DNA of 64,000 nt from Planktotalea sp. (GTDB taxonomy: Bacteria > Pseudomonadota > Alphaproteobacteria > Rhodobacterales > Rhodobacteraceae). The position numbers and the translations under genes were made by a program. Position 1 is the first letter of the stretch, and every line of letters begins with the position of its first letter. Below the pieces are notes generated by a model that was given only the letters and a program-made list of their open reading frames with translations, made no database searches and was not told the origin of the DNA. The stretch lies in the NCBI RefSeq assembly GCF_018607995.1, contig NZ_JABBAL010000019.1, positions 62,001 through 126,000 on the forward strand, written 5' to 3'. Positions 19,110-27,037 of this stretch are shown in pieces.

Positions 19110-19802
19110 ATGTTTTCGCGCGAGAAACTTGACTATTCCGCAACGGATTTGCCAGATCGGGTGGACCTGTCGGAGCAGGAGAGCTTGAGCGCAGTTCAGG
19201 ACCACCTTGCTTACATGCAAAAACGCCACTCCGTGCGCGATTTTTGTGACGCACCTGTGTCCCAAGAGGTGATTGATGCGGCGATAACGGCTGCAGGCTC
19301 TGCGCCATCGGGGGCCAATCATCAGCCATGGCATTTTGTTGCAATTTCAAATGCAAAGGTGAAGCATCAAATCCGACTGGCCTCTGAGGAAGAGGAAAAA
19401 AAGTTCTATTCGGGTGGGTGCAACGATGAATGGATCAAAGCGTTGGAACCGATTGGCACGGATGCACATAAACCGCATTTGGATATTGCGCCGTGGTTGA
19501 TCGTGATTTTTGCGCAGCGCTGGGGCGAGTTTGACGATGGCACGCGCTACAAAAACTATTACGTGCCTGAAAGTGTGGGCATTGCAACGGGCTTTTTGAT
19601 TTCTGCATTGCATCATGCAGGGCTGACTTGCCTCACCCACACGCCGAATCCGATGAAGTTCTTGAACGGGCTGCTTGGACGGCCTGCGTCGGAGAAACCC
19701 GTGATGATTCTAGCGGTTGGTCATCCGTCCGAGGACGCAACAGTGCCCGGTGTTGCAAAGATGAAAAAGCCCTTAGCTAAAATCATGTCGATTTATGATT
19801 GA
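19110..19802 (+). CDS. nitroreductase-family flavoprotein
   Basis: 230 residues. Contains KRHSVRDFCDAPVSQEVID near residue 35, APSGANHQPWHFVAI (FMN phosphate contact) and GIATGFLISALHHAGLTCLTHTPNPM. FMN-dependent oxidoreductase; natural substrates are often quinones or unsaturated carbonyls rather than nitro compounds. It follows the racemase-like gene by 3 bp with AAGGAGAA, so it is the last gene of the 16.2 kb operon. It may act on a dehydro-intermediate made by the lyase; that is inference. Confidence 0.85.
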   Translation: MFSREKLDYSATDLPDRVDLSEQESLSAVQDHLAYMQKRHSVRDFCDAPVSQEVIDAAITAAGSAPSGANHQPWHFVAISNAKVKHQIRLASEEEEKKFYSGGCNDEWIKALEPIGTDAHKPHLDIAPWLIVIFAQRWGEFDDGTRYKNYYVPESVGIATGFLISALHHAGLTCLTHTPNPMKFLNGLLGRPASEKPVMILAVGHPSEDATVPGVAKMKKPLAKIMSIYD

Positions 19803-19834
19803 AAATAAGGGATGTAAGCAAATCACGATTGGCC

Positions 19835-19918
19835 AAAAAAAAGGCCGAGCATAAGCTCGGCCGAAGTCCAACAGGGAGGTACAAGGGCTAGGTACCTCAG
19901 CACCATCGTCATCCTCGT
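19835..19918 (-). ncRNA. candidate small RNA with anti-Shine-Dalgarno segment
   Basis: On the minus strand, a 7-bp hairpin GAGGTAC/GTACCTC (19892-19898 with 19876-19882, loop CTAGCCCTT) is followed by CCCTGTTGG, then a GC-rich stem GGCCGAGC/GCTCGGCC (19843-19862, loop TTAT) and eight T residues. Upstream, TTGATA (19948-19953) and TATTTA (19925-19930) are spaced 17 bp and predict a start near 19918, giving an RNA of about 84 nt. The sequence UACCUCCC could pair with ribosome binding sites. No ORF is present. The remaining parts of the 19803-20127 gap show nothing else apart from the yajC leader. Confidence 0.6.
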
Positions 19919-19924
19919 GTAGCT

Positions 19925-19953
19925 TAAATAATGTGCGCAGTGCTCGTTATCAA
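19925..19953 (-). promoter_or_regulatory. putative sigma-70 promoter of the 19.8 kb small RNA
   Basis: TTGATA at 19948-19953 as -35 and TATTTA at 19925-19930 as -10, spacer 17 bp, read on the minus strand. The -35 is close to consensus and the -10 is weak. Confidence 0.4.
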
Positions 19954-20127
19954 GGCAGAAAATGCTGCAAGTGCAGCATGTCCGCTATGCAGTGACCGCA
20001 TAGCTACAGTTGTTGGAATGTCTCAAACCTGTTCGCAGGCCATTGCAAAGCTCTGTGAGTGATCATAGGTTCTGGCCAAATTTAGACGTGCTTGCGCGAC
20101 AAGCCAATTTCAAAAAGGATATTCCAC

Positions 20128-20415
20128 ATGGATGCTGGCGCACTCGGCCAATTCGTTCCGCTTATTTTGATCTTCGCGATCATGTATTTCCTGCTTATCC
20201 GCCCTCAGCAGAAAAAGCTGAAAGAGCACCAGAAAATGGTGGAAGCGCTGCGACGCGGGGATCAGGTGATCACGCAGGGCGGGCTCATTGGTAAAGTCAC
20301 CAAGGTCAAAGATGACAACGAGATCGAGGTCGAGCTGGCAGAAGGCGTGAAAGTCCGCGTTGTTCAGTCCACGATCACCAATGTGATCAACAAAACAGAG
20401 CCTGCCTCCGCGTAA
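20128..20415 (+). CDS. yajC: preprotein translocase accessory subunit YajC
   Basis: 95 residues. One N-terminal membrane helix (LILIFAIMYFLLIRPQQKK) followed by a small cytosolic domain with RRGDQVITQGGLIGKV. Part of the SecDF-YajC complex. The ATG at 20128 follows AAAAGGAT; an in-frame upstream ATG (20092) would give a non-conserved extension. First gene of yajC-secD-secF. Confidence 0.95.
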   Translation: MDAGALGQFVPLILIFAIMYFLLIRPQQKKLKEHQKMVEALRRGDQVITQGGLIGKVTKVKDDNEIEVELAEGVKVRVVQSTITNVINKTEPASA

Positions 20416-20455
20416 ACGAACGCGCTGCGGCTGGATGGTGTGAAAGGCCTGACAG

Positions 20456-22117
20456 ATGTTGCAAATTGACCTGTGGAAACGGGTGGTTATTTGGGCGGTT
20501 TGTGCGCTCGGATTGCTACTGGCGCTTCCGAATGCCTTTTACTCCAAAGTTGAACAGCAAAACGATGCACTCGCCGCAATCGAAGTGTCTGGCAATTCAC
20601 CGGAACGCGATGCAATGGCGGGGCAATGGCCGGGCTACTTGCCCTCTGGCCTTGTAAACTTGGGCTTGGATTTGCGTGGGGGAGCGCATCTGCTGGCCGA
20701 AGTCAAAGTGCAGGACGTCTATTCTGCGCGCATGAAAGCTTTCTGGCCCGAAGTGCGCGATGCGTTGCGTCCAGAGCGCGCGACAATTGGCACGATCCGT
20801 TTGCAGCCCTCTGCTGGCGACGAATTAAAAGTGCGTATTTCCGAACCTGAGGGCACAGCGCGCGCCTCGGAAGTCGTGCGTGGTCTCGCACAACAGGTTG
20901 TGTCGCTCTCCGGTGTTGGAGCGTCCGACATCGAAGTCAGCAGTGATGATGGCGTTCTCACCATCCGCCTGTCAGAGGCTGAAAAACGCGCCACGGATGA
21001 GCGCACGATGCAGCAGTCTCTTGAAATCATTCGCCGCCGTATCGATGAGGTGGGCACGCGTGAGCCAACGATCCAGCGCCAAGGCACGGACCGCATTTTG
21101 ATCCAAGTGCCGGGCATAGGCTCTGCTGCAGAACTGAAAGCGATCATCGGAACAACCGCGCAATTGACCTTTCAACCTGTTGTGGGTCGCGGTTCGGACC
21201 CTGATGCGAGTGCGGGTCTGGGCAATGAAATTGTTCCGTCCTTGGATGAAGAGGGCGCATTTTACACGCTCGAATCCGCGCCTGTTGTGACCGGTGAAGA
21301 ATTGGTTGATGCGCAGCCAGCCTTTGATCAAAACGGACGTCCTGCAGTCAATTTTCGATTTAATCCGACAGGGGCGCGCAAGTTTGGCGACTACACAGCC
21401 GAAAATATCGGCAGTCCCTTTGCGATTGTTCTTGATAGCGAAGTGATTTCTGCGCCCGTGATCCAAAGCCACATTCCAGGTGGGTCTGGTATCATCACGG
21501 GGAACTTTACCGTCGAAGAATCAACCAATCTCGCGGTTCTGTTGCGTGCGGGTGCCCTGCCTGCGGGGCTAGAATTTCTTGAAGAACGCACCATCGGACC
21601 AGAGCTGGGCGCGGACAGTATCAAGGCGGGGCAAGTGGCCTGCATCGTCGCCTTTGCGGCTGTGCTGATTTTTATGTTCCTAAGCTACGGCACATTCGGC
21701 ATTTTCGCCAATATAGCACTTATCATCAACGTTGGTCTGATCTTTGGATTGCTCAGCATGGTGGGTGCGACGCTTACCTTGCCGGGTATTGCGGGCATCG
21801 TTTTGACCATCGGTATGGCAGTGGACGCCAATGTGCTGGTGTTTGAGCGGATCCGCGAAGAGCTGAAGTCGTCAAAAGGACCCGCGCGTGCGATTGATCT
21901 CGGGTATGAAAAAGCGCTGAGCGCGATTATTGACGCGAACTTTACTACGTTTATCACGGCCGTGATCCTCTTCGTTATGGGCTCCGGCCCTGTGCGCGGC
22001 TTTGCGATCACGCTTGGCTTTGGCATTCTCACATCGGTCTTTACCGCCATCTTCGTCACGCGTTTGATTGTTGTGATGTGGTTTGAACGTAAACGCCCCA
22101 AAACACTGGAGGTGTGA
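20456..22117 (+). CDS. secD: protein translocase subunit SecD
   Basis: 553 residues. Inner-membrane RND-like protein that uses the proton gradient to pull proteins to the periplasm. One N-terminal membrane helix; a large periplasmic domain with GLDLRGGAHLLAEV and RRRIDEVGTREPTIQRQG; a second half with five membrane segments including GMAVDANVLVFERIREEL. Full length for alphaproteobacteria. secF starts 1 bp after its stop. Confidence 0.97.
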   Translation: MLQIDLWKRVVIWAVCALGLLLALPNAFYSKVEQQNDALAAIEVSGNSPERDAMAGQWPGYLPSGLVNLGLDLRGGAHLLAEVKVQDVYSARMKAFWPEVRDALRPERATIGTIRLQPSAGDELKVRISEPEGTARASEVVRGLAQQVVSLSGVGASDIEVSSDDGVLTIRLSEAEKRATDERTMQQSLEIIRRRIDEVGTREPTIQRQGTDRILIQVPGIGSAAELKAIIGTTAQLTFQPVVGRGSDPDASAGLGNEIVPSLDEEGAFYTLESAPVVTGEELVDAQPAFDQNGRPAVNFRFNPTGARKFGDYTAENIGSPFAIVLDSEVISAPVIQSHIPGGSGIITGNFTVEESTNLAVLLRAGALPAGLEFLEERTIGPELGADSIKAGQVACIVAFAAVLIFMFLSYGTFGIFANIALIINVGLIFGLLSMVGATLTLPGIAGIVLTIGMAVDANVLVFERIREELKSSKGPARAIDLGYEKALSAIIDANFTTFITAVILFVMGSGPVRGFAITLGFGILTSVFTAIFVTRLIVVMWFERKRPKTLEV

Positions 22118-22118
22118 G

Positions 22119-23090
22119 ATGCGCCTAAGACTGGTCAAACAAGACACAAAATTTGATTTCTTCTCGCGTTCTAAAATGTGGATCGGGCTCTCTTTGGTGC
22201 TGATGGTCGTCGGGTTTGCGTCCTTCCTCTATCAGGGCCTGAACTACGGTATTGATTTCAAAGGCGGCACAACAATCCGCACCGAAAGCACGACGCCAAT
22301 AGACGTTGGTGCTTACCGCGATGCGATGGCACCGTTAGGGCTAGGAGATATCTCAATCTCAGAGGTGTTTGATCCCACGTTTGAAGCAGATCAAAACGTC
22401 GCAATGGTGCGTATCGAGACGCAAGAAGGCCAAGAAGCTGTTAAGTCTGACCTCATCGCCGAGGTGCAAACTGCCCTGCAAGTCATTGCCCCTGATATCA
22501 AATTCGTTTCCGTCGAATCCGTTGGCCCAAAGGTGTCTGGCGAATTGATCCAGACAGCGGCAATTGCGGTGATCCTCGCAATTGCGGCGGTATTGATCTA
22601 CATCTGGCTGCGATTCGAGTGGCAGTTTGCCTTGGGCGCAGTGGCCGCATTGGTGCACGATGTTATCCTCACAATTGGCATTTTCTCAGCGCTCCAGATC
22701 AAATTCGACCTTGCGATTATCGCAGCTTTACTGACGATTGTTGGCTACTCGCTCAATGATACGGTGGTTGTGTTTGACCGCGTGCGTGAAAATCTGCGCA
22801 AGTATAAGAAGAAAGACCTCAAAGAGCTTCTCAACATATCTATCAATGAAACACTGAGCCGGACGTTCATGACCTCTGTCACCACGCTTTTGGCGCTGAT
22901 TGCGTTGTTCGTGTTGGGTGGGGATGTGATCCGTGGCTTCGTCTTTGCGATGATCTGGGGTGTAATCGTAGGAACGTATAGCTCCATTTTTGTGGCCTCC
23001 GCGATCCTGCTGTTCCTTGGCGTTAAGCGCGACTGGACCAACAAGCCAGACGCCAACGCGGGCACGCAATTTGCGAATATTGATGCCTGA
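22119..23090 (+). CDS. secF: protein translocase subunit SecF
   Basis: 323 residues. Contains GLNYGIDFKGGTTIR near residue 40, LVHDVILTIGIFSALQIKFDL and YSLNDTVVVFDRVREN, the conserved SecF blocks, with six membrane segments. The ATG at 22119 follows GGAGG and begins MRLRLVKQDTKFDFF; the in-frame ATG at 22083 lies within secD. The last 8 bases overlap the TauE-like gene. Confidence 0.97.
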   Translation: MRLRLVKQDTKFDFFSRSKMWIGLSLVLMVVGFASFLYQGLNYGIDFKGGTTIRTESTTPIDVGAYRDAMAPLGLGDISISEVFDPTFEADQNVAMVRIETQEGQEAVKSDLIAEVQTALQVIAPDIKFVSVESVGPKVSGELIQTAAIAVILAIAAVLIYIWLRFEWQFALGAVAALVHDVILTIGIFSALQIKFDLAIIAALLTIVGYSLNDTVVVFDRVRENLRKYKKKDLKELLNISINETLSRTFMTSVTTLLALIALFVLGGDVIRGFVFAMIWGVIVGTYSSIFVASAILLFLGVKRDWTNKPDANAGTQFANIDA

Positions 23091-23835
23091 TTTTCTGACA
23101 TCAGTCCTTCAAACCGAAGGGCTGATTTGGATTTGCCTTGCGGCTTTGCTTGCAGGCACAGTGCGTGGCTTTGCGGGATTTGGCACCGCGATGATCTATC
23201 TCCCTGTTGTTGGGCAATTTCTTGATCCGGTTTCGGCGATTTTGACGTTGGTGGTGATGGATTTAATTGGCCCATTGCCAGCGGTGCCGCGCGCGATACG
23301 CGAAGCGGATTGGCCCGATTTGAAACGGCTTATCGCAGCGGCAGCGGTTACAACTGTTTTAGGCGTTTGGCTGCTTAGTCGCTTTGACGCTGATATGTTT
23401 CGCTATGTCGTCTCCATCGCGACACTATTCTTGCTTGCTTTTCTTGTGCTTGGCCTGCGCTATTCGGGGCGACTAACGCCAGCCAATGTATATGGTGTCG
23501 GGGCGGGTGGTGGCTTGCTTGGCGGTGCGGCCGGATTAGCAGCGCCACCGGTCATTTTGTTCTATATGGCCAGCTCACATGCGCCGAGCACAATTCGCGC
23601 GACGATCATGCTGTTTTTGCTGGGCTTTGATGTGATCATTTTTGTGGTTATGGGCCTCCAAGGTTTGCTGGTCACGCAAGCGATCATTCTAGGCTTGATC
23701 CTAGTGCCTTGCGTTGCACTTGGCACGGTGATGGGCACCGCGCTCTTTGACCCCGCGCGCGAGACGCTCTACAGGAGAGTGGCTTATATCATCATCGGCA
23801 TCTCCGCGGTGCGGGGGCTACCAATCTGGGGGTGA
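23083..23835 (+). CDS. TauE/SafE-family (TSUP) membrane permease
   Basis: 250 residues with seven or eight hydrophobic segments. Contains TVRGFAGFGTAMIYLP near residue 25 and GAGGGLLGGAAGLAAPPVI in the middle, the repeated glycine-rich halves of the TSUP family. Members export or import sulfonates, sulfite or other anions. Coupled to secF by overlap. The substrate cannot be told. Confidence 0.85.
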   Translation: MPDFLTSVLQTEGLIWICLAALLAGTVRGFAGFGTAMIYLPVVGQFLDPVSAILTLVVMDLIGPLPAVPRAIREADWPDLKRLIAAAAVTTVLGVWLLSRFDADMFRYVVSIATLFLLAFLVLGLRYSGRLTPANVYGVGAGGGLLGGAAGLAAPPVILFYMASSHAPSTIRATIMLFLLGFDVIIFVVMGLQGLLVTQAIILGLILVPCVALGTVMGTALFDPARETLYRRVAYIIIGISAVRGLPIWG

Positions 23836-23841
23836 CGCAAC

Positions 23842-24201
23842 ATGCGCATGACTGAAATCGAGTTTGACGACGCCAAGCCTGTTGAAGGCTATGGCCCTGG
23901 TTTTTTTCGAATCGCAGGCGAAGTGATTGAAGCGCCGATGATCGTCACCGCGACAGGCGCGCGCCCTTGGGGCGGCTATGAAGATGCGGACAGTTTGATT
24001 GCGATGGCAGGCGAGATCGATGTGATTTTCATCGGGACGGGGGATGAGGTGGCGTATCTTCCGAAAGAGTTTCGCCAGAAGCTGGACGACGCGAGCCTTG
24101 GTGCAGAGGCGATGAATTCACCGGCCGCGTGCCGCACATACAATGTGTTGATCAATGATGGCAGACGCGTTGCTGCGGCCCTGCTTCCGGTCACAAAGTA
24201 G
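23842..24201 (+). CDS. Mth938-like domain protein (DUF498)
   Basis: 119 residues. The sequence with [39 protein letters not shown] and [26 protein letters not shown] matches the Mth938/NDUFAF3-like fold, and it is widely linked to secDF in alphaproteobacteria. Biochemical function in bacteria unknown; the mitochondrial relative helps assemble complex I. The TAG overlaps the GTG start of ccmA by one base. Confidence 0.85.
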   Translation: MRMTEIEFDDAKPVEGYGPGFFRIAGEVIEAPMIVTATGARPWGGYEDADSLIAMAGEIDVIFIGTGDEVAYLPKEFRQKLDDASLGAEAMNSPAACRTYNVLINDGRRVAAALLPVTK

Positions 24202-24818
24202 TGCATCTGGCGGTTCAAGATTTAGGCGTTGCCCGTGGTGGTATCGCGGTGCTTGAAGGCCTCACCTTTCGCGTTGAGGCAGGAACTGCACTGATCCTGC
24301 GTGGCCCTAATGGGATCGGCAAAACTACGCTTCTACGTGCGATTGCAGGGCTGCAACCATCGTTGAACGGTTCGATTGATACGCCTGAAGACAGCATCGC
24401 TTACGCGGCTCATTCAGATGGCATCAAGCAGGCCCTCACTGTGCGAGAGAATTTGGAATTCTGGGCTGCCGTTTTCGGCACAGGCGATATCAATGGCGCT
24501 TTGGATGCCTTTGCATTGCAACCGCTGGCGCTGCGTCCCGCGGGTGCGCTGTCTGCGGGGCAAAAACGTCGCCTTGGGCTTGCGCGCCTCTTAGTTTCTG
24601 CACGCCCGATCTGGGTTTTGGATGAGCCGACGGTTTCTTTGGACGTTGATGCGGTTGCGATGTTCGCAGCTGCGATTTGCGCGCATCTTGAAGCCGGCGG
24701 TCTCGCGCTGATTGCAACGCATATTGACCTGGGTCTGGACGCTGACATTTTGGACGTCGCGCCTTTTAAAGCGCGCGTGCCGATTTCGGTCGATGATGCG
24801 ATGGAGGGGTTCTTGTGA
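24201..24818 (+). CDS. ccmA: haem exporter ATP-binding protein CcmA
   Basis: 205 residues. ABC ATPase of the CcmABCD haem-handling complex. Walker [13 protein letters not shown] near residue 36, signature [15 protein letters not shown] near residue 115, Walker [14 protein letters not shown] near residue 135, switch His in IATHIDLGL. It starts with GTG at 24201, overlapping the upstream stop. Overlaps ccmB by 4 bases. Releases holo-CcmE in system I cytochrome c maturation. Confidence 0.96.
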   Translation: MHLAVQDLGVARGGIAVLEGLTFRVEAGTALILRGPNGIGKTTLLRAIAGLQPSLNGSIDTPEDSIAYAAHSDGIKQALTVRENLEFWAAVFGTGDINGALDAFALQPLALRPAGALSAGQKRRLGLARLLVSARPIWVLDEPTVSLDVDAVAMFAAAICAHLEAGGLALIATHIDLGLDADILDVAPFKARVPISVDDAMEGFL

Positions 24819-25471
24819 AAGCGCTCCTTATTCGCGATCTACGGCTTGCGATTAGGGCAGGGGGTGGCTTTGGCCTTGGTCTCGCGTTCTTTTTGATAGT
24901 TACAGTGCTGGTGCCGTTTGGCGTTGGCCCGCAAAGTGAGCTTCTGTCTGAAATCGCACCCGGCATTTTGTGGCTTGGTGCTTTGTTGGCCTGCCTTTTG
25001 TCGCTTGATCGAATCCTCGCGCTGGACTGGGAGGATGGCACGCTCGATTTGCTTGCCTGCGCTCCGCTCCCGATGGAGGCGGCTGTGAGCATCAAAGCAT
25101 TGGCGCATTGGCTGACAACAGGACTGCCTTTGGTCATTGCCGCGCCGTTTTTTGCACTGCTCTTGAACCTGCCGAGCGCGGGATATGTACCGCTTGTCTT
25201 GTCACTGCTCCTTGGAACGCCTGCGCTAAGCGTGATTGGGACCTTCGGTGCGGCAATTACTGTAGGCATCAAGCGCGGCGGCTTGCTATTGTCACTTCTG
25301 GTGCTGCCGCTGTACGTGCCGACCTTGATCTACGGCGCAGAAGCGGCGCGGCGCGGCGCACAGGGGCTTGAGACATCGACGCCCTTATTCATGCTTGCGG
25401 GGATAACATCCGGGGTGATTGCACTGCTACCTTTTGCCTCTGCCGCAGTATTGCGCGTAAACATTCGTTAA
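24815..25471 (+). CDS. ccmB: haem exporter permease CcmB
   Basis: 218 residues with six membrane segments. Contains [20 protein letters not shown] and [20 protein letters not shown], the family signatures. Partner of CcmA. The start overlaps the end of ccmA. ccmC follows after 41 bp. Confidence 0.96.
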   Translation: MKALLIRDLRLAIRAGGGFGLGLAFFLIVTVLVPFGVGPQSELLSEIAPGILWLGALLACLLSLDRILALDWEDGTLDLLACAPLPMEAAVSIKALAHWLTTGLPLVIAAPFFALLLNLPSAGYVPLVLSLLLGTPALSVIGTFGAAITVGIKRGGLLLSLLVLPLYVPTLIYGAEAARRGAQGLETSTPLFMLAGITSGVIALLPFASAAVLRVNIR

Positions 25472-25512
25472 AGTGAATTGAAGCCGTCACGCCTAAGGGA
25501 TACATCAGCAAT

Positions 25513-26241
25513 ATGTCTTTATGGGAATACGCAAATCCGGTGAAATTCATGGCCCTTTCGGGTCGCATTTTGCCGTGGGCGGCTTGGCTGTCGGGGATCT
25601 GTCTTGTGATTGGCCTTGTCTGGGGGTTTTTCTATACACCTGATGATTTTCGCCAAGGCTCTACTGTGAAAATAATCTATCTGCACGTGCCGTCTGCGCT
25701 GATGGCAATCAACGTTTGGATGATGATGTTAGTGACCTCGCTCGTTTGGATCATCCGGCGTCATCATGTCAGCGCGCTCGCGGCCAAAGCGGCGGCCCCG
25801 ATTGGCGTAGTGATGACTTTGATCGCGCTCGTCACAGGTGCGATCTGGGGACAACCCATGTGGGGCACATGGTGGGCATGGGATCCGCGCCTGACCTCAT
25901 TCCTAATCTTATTCCTGTTCTATCTTGGCTACATCGCGCTTTGGGCGGCGATTGAAGACAATGATACAGCAGCTGACCTCACCTCGATCCTGTGTCTGGT
26001 TGGCTCAGTCTTTGCGATCTTGTCGCGCTACGCGGTTAATTTCTGGAACCAAGGCCTGCACCAAGGCGCGTCTCTTTCGCTTGATAAAGAAAAGAACGTG
26101 GCGGATGTGTTCTACCAACCTTTGCTGTTTTGTATCGCGGGCTTTGTACTTTTATTCGTGGTGCTGGTTTTGCTACGCACGCGCACAGAAATCCGCGCGC
26201 GCCGCACATCGGCCCTTCTCGCACGGGAGCGCATGGGATGA
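25513..26241 (+). CDS. ccmC: haem transporter/haem-CcmE ligation protein CcmC
   Basis: 242 residues, six membrane segments. The tryptophan-rich haem-binding motif is present as WGTWWAWDPRLTS near residue 117. The flanking histidines of periplasmic loops can be seen in YLHVPSA and LHQGASLS. Loads haem on CcmE in the periplasm. The ccmD start overlaps its stop. Confidence 0.97.
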   Translation: MSLWEYANPVKFMALSGRILPWAAWLSGICLVIGLVWGFFYTPDDFRQGSTVKIIYLHVPSALMAINVWMMMLVTSLVWIIRRHHVSALAAKAAAPIGVVMTLIALVTGAIWGQPMWGTWWAWDPRLTSFLILFLFYLGYIALWAAIEDNDTAADLTSILCLVGSVFAILSRYAVNFWNQGLHQGASLSLDKEKNVADVFYQPLLFCIAGFVLLFVVLVLLRTRTEIRARRTSALLARERMG

Positions 26242-26390
26242 TGCCGGATCTTGGAAAATATGCGGATGCGGTGCTGAGCGCCTATGCTGCCTCCATTGTG
26301 TTGCTGATTGGTATTGTTGTGCTCAGCGTTTGGCAATCACGCCGCGCCAAAGCCGCACTTGAAGAGGTGGAGAAGCGCCGCAATGGCTAA
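26238..26390 (+). CDS. ccmD: haem exporter protein CcmD
   Basis: 50 residues. MMPDLGKYADAVLSAYAASI with one membrane helix and a basic C-terminal tail, the normal make-up of CcmD, which links CcmAB to CcmC-CcmE. Starts inside the end of ccmC and overlaps the start of ccmG. Confidence 0.92.
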   Translation: MMPDLGKYADAVLSAYAASIVLLIGIVVLSVWQSRRAKAALEEVEKRRNG

Positions 26391-26922
26391 GATATCCCCT
26401 TTAATGATCGCGCCACCGGCGATTTTCCTCAGCCTAGCTGCCTTGTTTTACGCCGGCATGTACCGTGAGGGGAAAGACGAATTAGAATCTGTCTTTGTCG
26501 GCCAACCTGCGCCACAGATTGAAACTGCTTCCGAATTAGAAGGTTTCGCGCCCGTGACCCAAGCCGACTTGGCAAATGGTGAGGTCACATTGGTAAATTT
26601 CTGGGCCAGCTGGTGCCCACCTTGCCGTGCCGAGCATGCCAAACTGCTCGAACTTGCAGAGTCGTACCCGATCATTGGTGTCAATTTCAAAGACACGGCT
26701 CTCGCGGCGTCGAAATACCTTCGAGACGATGGTGATCCGTTCAAAGTAGTGGCGTTTGATCCACAAGGGCGCACTGCGATTGATTGGGGCGTAACAGCCC
26801 CGCCAGAAACCTTCATCCTCGATGAAGACGGTACAGTGCTATACCGTTTCGCAGGCCCGTTGATTGGCAGCGACTATGAGCAGCGTTTCCTGCCAGAATT
26901 GAACAAAGCTTTAGGCAAATAA
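26383..26922 (+). CDS. ccmG: thiol:disulfide interchange protein CcmG/DsbE
   Basis: 179 residues. N-terminal membrane anchor, then a periplasmic thioredoxin fold with WASWCPPCRAEH (Cys at about 78 and 81) and GVNFKD. GVTAPPETFILDEDG is the family cis-proline loop. Reduces apocytochrome c and CcmH thiols. The ATG at 26383 lies inside ccmD. Last gene of ccmABCDG; ccmE, ccmF and ccmH are not in the window. Confidence 0.96.
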   Translation: MAKISPLMIAPPAIFLSLAALFYAGMYREGKDELESVFVGQPAPQIETASELEGFAPVTQADLANGEVTLVNFWASWCPPCRAEHAKLLELAESYPIIGVNFKDTALAASKYLRDDGDPFKVVAFDPQGRTAIDWGVTAPPETFILDEDGTVLYRFAGPLIGSDYEQRFLPELNKALGK

Positions 26923-27037
26923 TTCCGCCGCATTATCTCGTTCTTTAAACTCATCTACACTCTCAAAAAACGCAGCGCTCTATTAAAAAAAGAGCCGTTC
27001 AGAAGCAGCCCCCTTCCCAACACTCTTTTTGCACGTT

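Noticed and set aside
16226-19802. A complete ectoine utilisation cluster.
   Set aside because: The deacetylase, ornithine-cyclodeaminase-like, transporter and regulator genes are missing, and the lyase is of a different subtype. The ornithine cyclodeaminase at 63 kb is of the arginine-catabolism type and far away.
19843-19862. A plus-strand terminator for the nitroreductase operon at the GC-rich hairpin.
   Set aside because: On the plus strand no T-run follows; the A-run precedes it, so the terminator works on the minus strand.
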